A DNA stretch of 7,574 bases, taken from NCBI GenBank assembly GCA_028293005.1, contig JAQGLH010000188.1:1-7574 (forward strand), given 5' to 3'. Each line of letters starts with the position of its first letter. Positions within the stretch are counted from its first letter, which is position 1. Shown one piece after another: positions 5,955 through 7,574 of the stretch. The position numbers were made by a program, and so were the translations under genes. This DNA is from Alphaproteobacteria bacterium (GTDB lineage: Bacteria; Pseudomonadota; Alphaproteobacteria; Sphingomonadales; Sphingomonadaceae). The notes below the pieces were generated by a model that was not told the origin of the DNA, searched no databases, and saw nothing but the letters and a program-made list of their open reading frames with translations.

Positions 5955-7238
5955 ATGTCTGCTGTGAACATTGGCGCCAAGCGCGTGTCCTCCGACCATA
6001 CGGTGCTTGTCTCCGCCGTGAGCGTCGGAATCGGCGTGCTGATCGTGCTGCTCGCGCAGGTCTGCGAGCGACTCGACCACGCCAACCGTTTCGAGGCGAT
6101 CACGTCCTGGGTCGGGATCATCGGAGCGATCGGGGCCTTTCTCGCCTTGATCGTCGGCGCGCCGCTCGCGCTTCACGAGATGCACGAACGACGCGAGGAC
6201 GCGGGCCGCGCGCTCAAGGCACGCCGCCAGGTCGAGCAGCTCTTCCGGATGACCGACATGCTGCAGAGCGCGCTCGGCTATGGCGACGCCAATTCGGTGC
6301 TGCGCGCGACGGCGGCGCAGCTCATGCCGGAATTCGGTGGTGCTCTTTACGTCTTCAACAACTCGCGCGACCGGCTCGACCTTTCGGTTCACTGGGACTG
6401 GCCGGAGAGCTCGCAGCCGCCCGAATCGATCTCTCCCTCGCAATGCTGGGCGCTCAAGCGCGGCAAATCGCACATCAACGAAGTCGGACCGCACTCGCTG
6501 CGCTGCGAGCACCACGCCGACGATCTCCTCGTCCTCGAAATCCCGATGATGGCGCGCGGCGAGGTCTACGGCTTGCTCAACGTCCTGGCGGCGGGTGACG
6601 ATGCGCAGAAGCAGATCGCCGAGGTCACCGCCCTGGCGGGCGCGATCGCCGATGCCATGTCGCTCGCACTCTCGAACATCTCCCTGCGCGAGAAATTGCG
6701 AACCCAGGCGCTGCGGGATCCGCTGACCGGCCTGTACAACCGCCGCTACATGGAAGACGTGCTCGAGCGCTACGCCAATCTCGCCGAGCGCAACGGCAGC
6801 TCGCTCTCCGCGATCATGATCGATCTCGACCATTTCAAGCGGTTGAACGACGAGCATGGCCACGCACTGGGCGACGCGGTGCTGCGCGAGGTCGCCTCGT
6901 CGATCATGGGCGCGATCCGCCCGAGCGACGTGGCGTGCCGCTACGGCGGCGAGGAACTTGTCGTGCTGTTGCCCGATTGCTCGCTGATCGAAGCGACCAG
7001 CAAGGCCGAGCTGCTGCGCGCGCGCATCGAAAGCCTATCCGAGATCCACGGCACCCGCATCACCGCTTCGCTCGGCGTCGCGACCTTGCCCGAGACTGCC
7101 GCGAACCTGACCGAAATCCTTCCGAGCGCCGATGCCGCACTTTATCGCGCCAAGCAGGCCGGGCGGAACCGCGCCGAAGTTGCAATGCGGCGGGCCGAGG
7201 TGGGCACCGGCCCACAGCTGGCAGAAGCCGCGGAATAA
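5955..7238 (+). CDS. Diguanylate cyclase with two membrane helices, GAF and GGDEF domains
   Basis: The product (427 residues from this start) should synthesise cyclic di-GMP. Two hydrophobic helices (about 15-36 and 53-75) anchor it in the inner membrane with a short loop between them. A helical linker (76-100) leads to a GAF-like sensor (about 100-240, with ALYVFNNSRDRLDLSVHW and GEVYGLLNVLAAG). The GGDEF domain spans about 250-410: DPLTGLYNRR (255-264), IDLDHFKRLNDEHGHALGD (289-307), the catalytic loop YGGEEL (330-335, an active-type variant), and DAALYRAKQAGRNR (393-406). RxxD (R322-D325) lies five residues before the loop, so product inhibition is expected. Three cysteines in the GAF region (164, 184, and the pattern SLRCEHH) could be part of signal input, but this is a guess. 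ATG 5955 has no clear ribosome site. GTG 5937 and a longer reading from 5856 are alternatives. It converges on hrpB. Confidence 0.94.
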   Translation: MSAVNIGAKRVSSDHTVLVSAVSVGIGVLIVLLAQVCERLDHANRFEAITSWVGIIGAIGAFLALIVGAPLALHEMHERREDAGRALKARRQVEQLFRMTDMLQSALGYGDANSVLRATAAQLMPEFGGALYVFNNSRDRLDLSVHWDWPESSQPPESISPSQCWALKRGKSHINEVGPHSLRCEHHADDLLVLEIPMMARGEVYGLLNVLAAGDDAQKQIAEVTALAGAIADAMSLALSNISLREKLRTQALRDPLTGLYNRRYMEDVLERYANLAERNGSSLSAIMIDLDHFKRLNDEHGHALGDAVLREVASSIMGAIRPSDVACRYGGEELVVLLPDCSLIEATSKAELLRARIESLSEIHGTRITASLGVATLPETAANLTEILPSADAALYRAKQAGRNRAEVAMRRAEVGTGPQLAEAAE

Positions 7239-7403
7239 GGTTTCGCGCTCAAGGATAGCGATACTCGTTCCCGGTTCGGTCGGTTCCCCTGACTGGAAGC
7301 ACTGTAACGGGTCGGTAGCAACAAGGCTGCCTCGATGCCGGCCGCGTTGCCTCTCCCAAATGCCTGCTTCACGCATCCACGCCTCTCCTCGAAGGAGGAC
7401 GCG

Positions 7404-7574
7404 TCACTTCTTCGACGCGCGCTTGGTCCGGAGCGTCGGATCGGCGCGCGCCGGATCGTCGGGCCAGGGATGGCGTGGATAGCGGCCGCGCATTTCCTTG
7501 GCCACCGCGGCCCAGCTTCCCGTCCAGAAACCCGGCAGATCCTGCGTCGTCTGGATCGGCCTTCCGGCCGGCGA
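7404..7574 (-). CDS. hrpB: ATP-dependent helicase HrpB, C-terminal end (partial)
   Basis: The last 56 residues of a gene that enters from the right edge. The sequence SPAGRPIQTTQDLPGFW, then TGSWAAVAKEMRGRYP, then RHPWPDDP matches the conserved C-terminal signature of HrpB, a DEAH/DExH-box RNA helicase-like protein (usual length about 800-850 residues). The motif TQDLPGFW...GSW...V.KEMRGRYP+HPWP is characteristic. It is followed by the usual short basic tail (LRTKRASKK) and TGA. The helicase core lies outside the window. HrpB is widespread in proteobacteria, but its cellular role is not well settled. The gene faces the GAF-GGDEF gene tail to tail, with 165 bp between the two stop codons. Confidence 0.93.
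   Translation of the reverse strand, partial: SPAGRPIQTTQDLPGFWTGSWAAVAKEMRGRYPRHPWPDDPARADPTLRTKRASKK

Noticed and set aside
5901..6863. Minus-strand reading frame (320 residues) opposite the GAF-GGDEF gene
   Set aside because: The plus-strand frame has all the GGDEF motifs. The antisense sequence is the usual codon shadow.
7386..7399. Hairpin TCCTC-GAAG-GAGGA just after the hrpB stop codon
   Set aside because: A 5-bp stem with a 4-nt loop but no T run on either side. It is too weak to call a terminator.
7239..7403. Gap between the convergent GAF-GGDEF and hrpB genes checked for a tRNA or small gene
   Set aside because: GGTTCGGTCGG resembles a T-loop only superficially, no cloverleaf can be drawn, and the reading frames through it are unremarkable.

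Overview
The window is GC-rich, gene-dense DNA from a bacterial chromosome. It most likely comes from an alphaproteobacterium of the Sphingomonadaceae type. This is inferred from the mitochondrial-type complex I accessory subunit (NDUFS4-like, essentially alphaproteobacterial among bacteria), the FixJ-like output domain, the divergent Crp/Fnr regulator, and the high GC content with matching codon use. I see no insertion sequence, phage gene, tRNA, rRNA or CRISPR array, and nothing that looks recently acquired.

Layout from right to left on the minus strand: the 3' end of the helicase gene hrpB (7404-7574); an NDUFS4-like complex I subunit (5509-5787); a DUF427 protein (5030-5410); a large GAF-PAS-PAS-receiver-like-LuxR-HTH regulator (2994-4886); a Crp/Fnr-family regulator (2013-2870); a probable small protein of 56 residues (1584-1754); a four-helix membrane diguanylate cyclase (478-1512); and the 5' end of a HerA-like/DUF853 ATPase gene (1-340). 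One gene lies on the plus strand: a second diguanylate cyclase with two membrane helices and a GAF domain (5955-7238). It is divergent from the NDUFS4-like gene and convergent with hrpB. Gaps between genes are 71-258 bp, so most genes could have their own promoter.

The middle of the window is a signalling cluster: two transcription regulators and two c-di-GMP synthases, both with an intact catalytic loop and an intact RxxD inhibitory site. The most interesting part is 2013-4886. There a FixL-like set of sensory domains is joined in one chain to a FixJ-like output with no histidine kinase between them, and the receiver-like domain has lost most of its phosphorylation pocket. The next gene is a Crp/Fnr regulator, the family of FixK, and the 123-bp gap before it holds a cluster of TACG elements resembling FixJ/NarL-type half-sites. 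This looks like a shortened, phosphorelay-free version of a FixLJ-FixK cascade; that reading is inference. Secondary points are a strong G-quadruplex motif (424-445) upstream of the HerA-like gene and the small unannotated ORF at 1584-1754.
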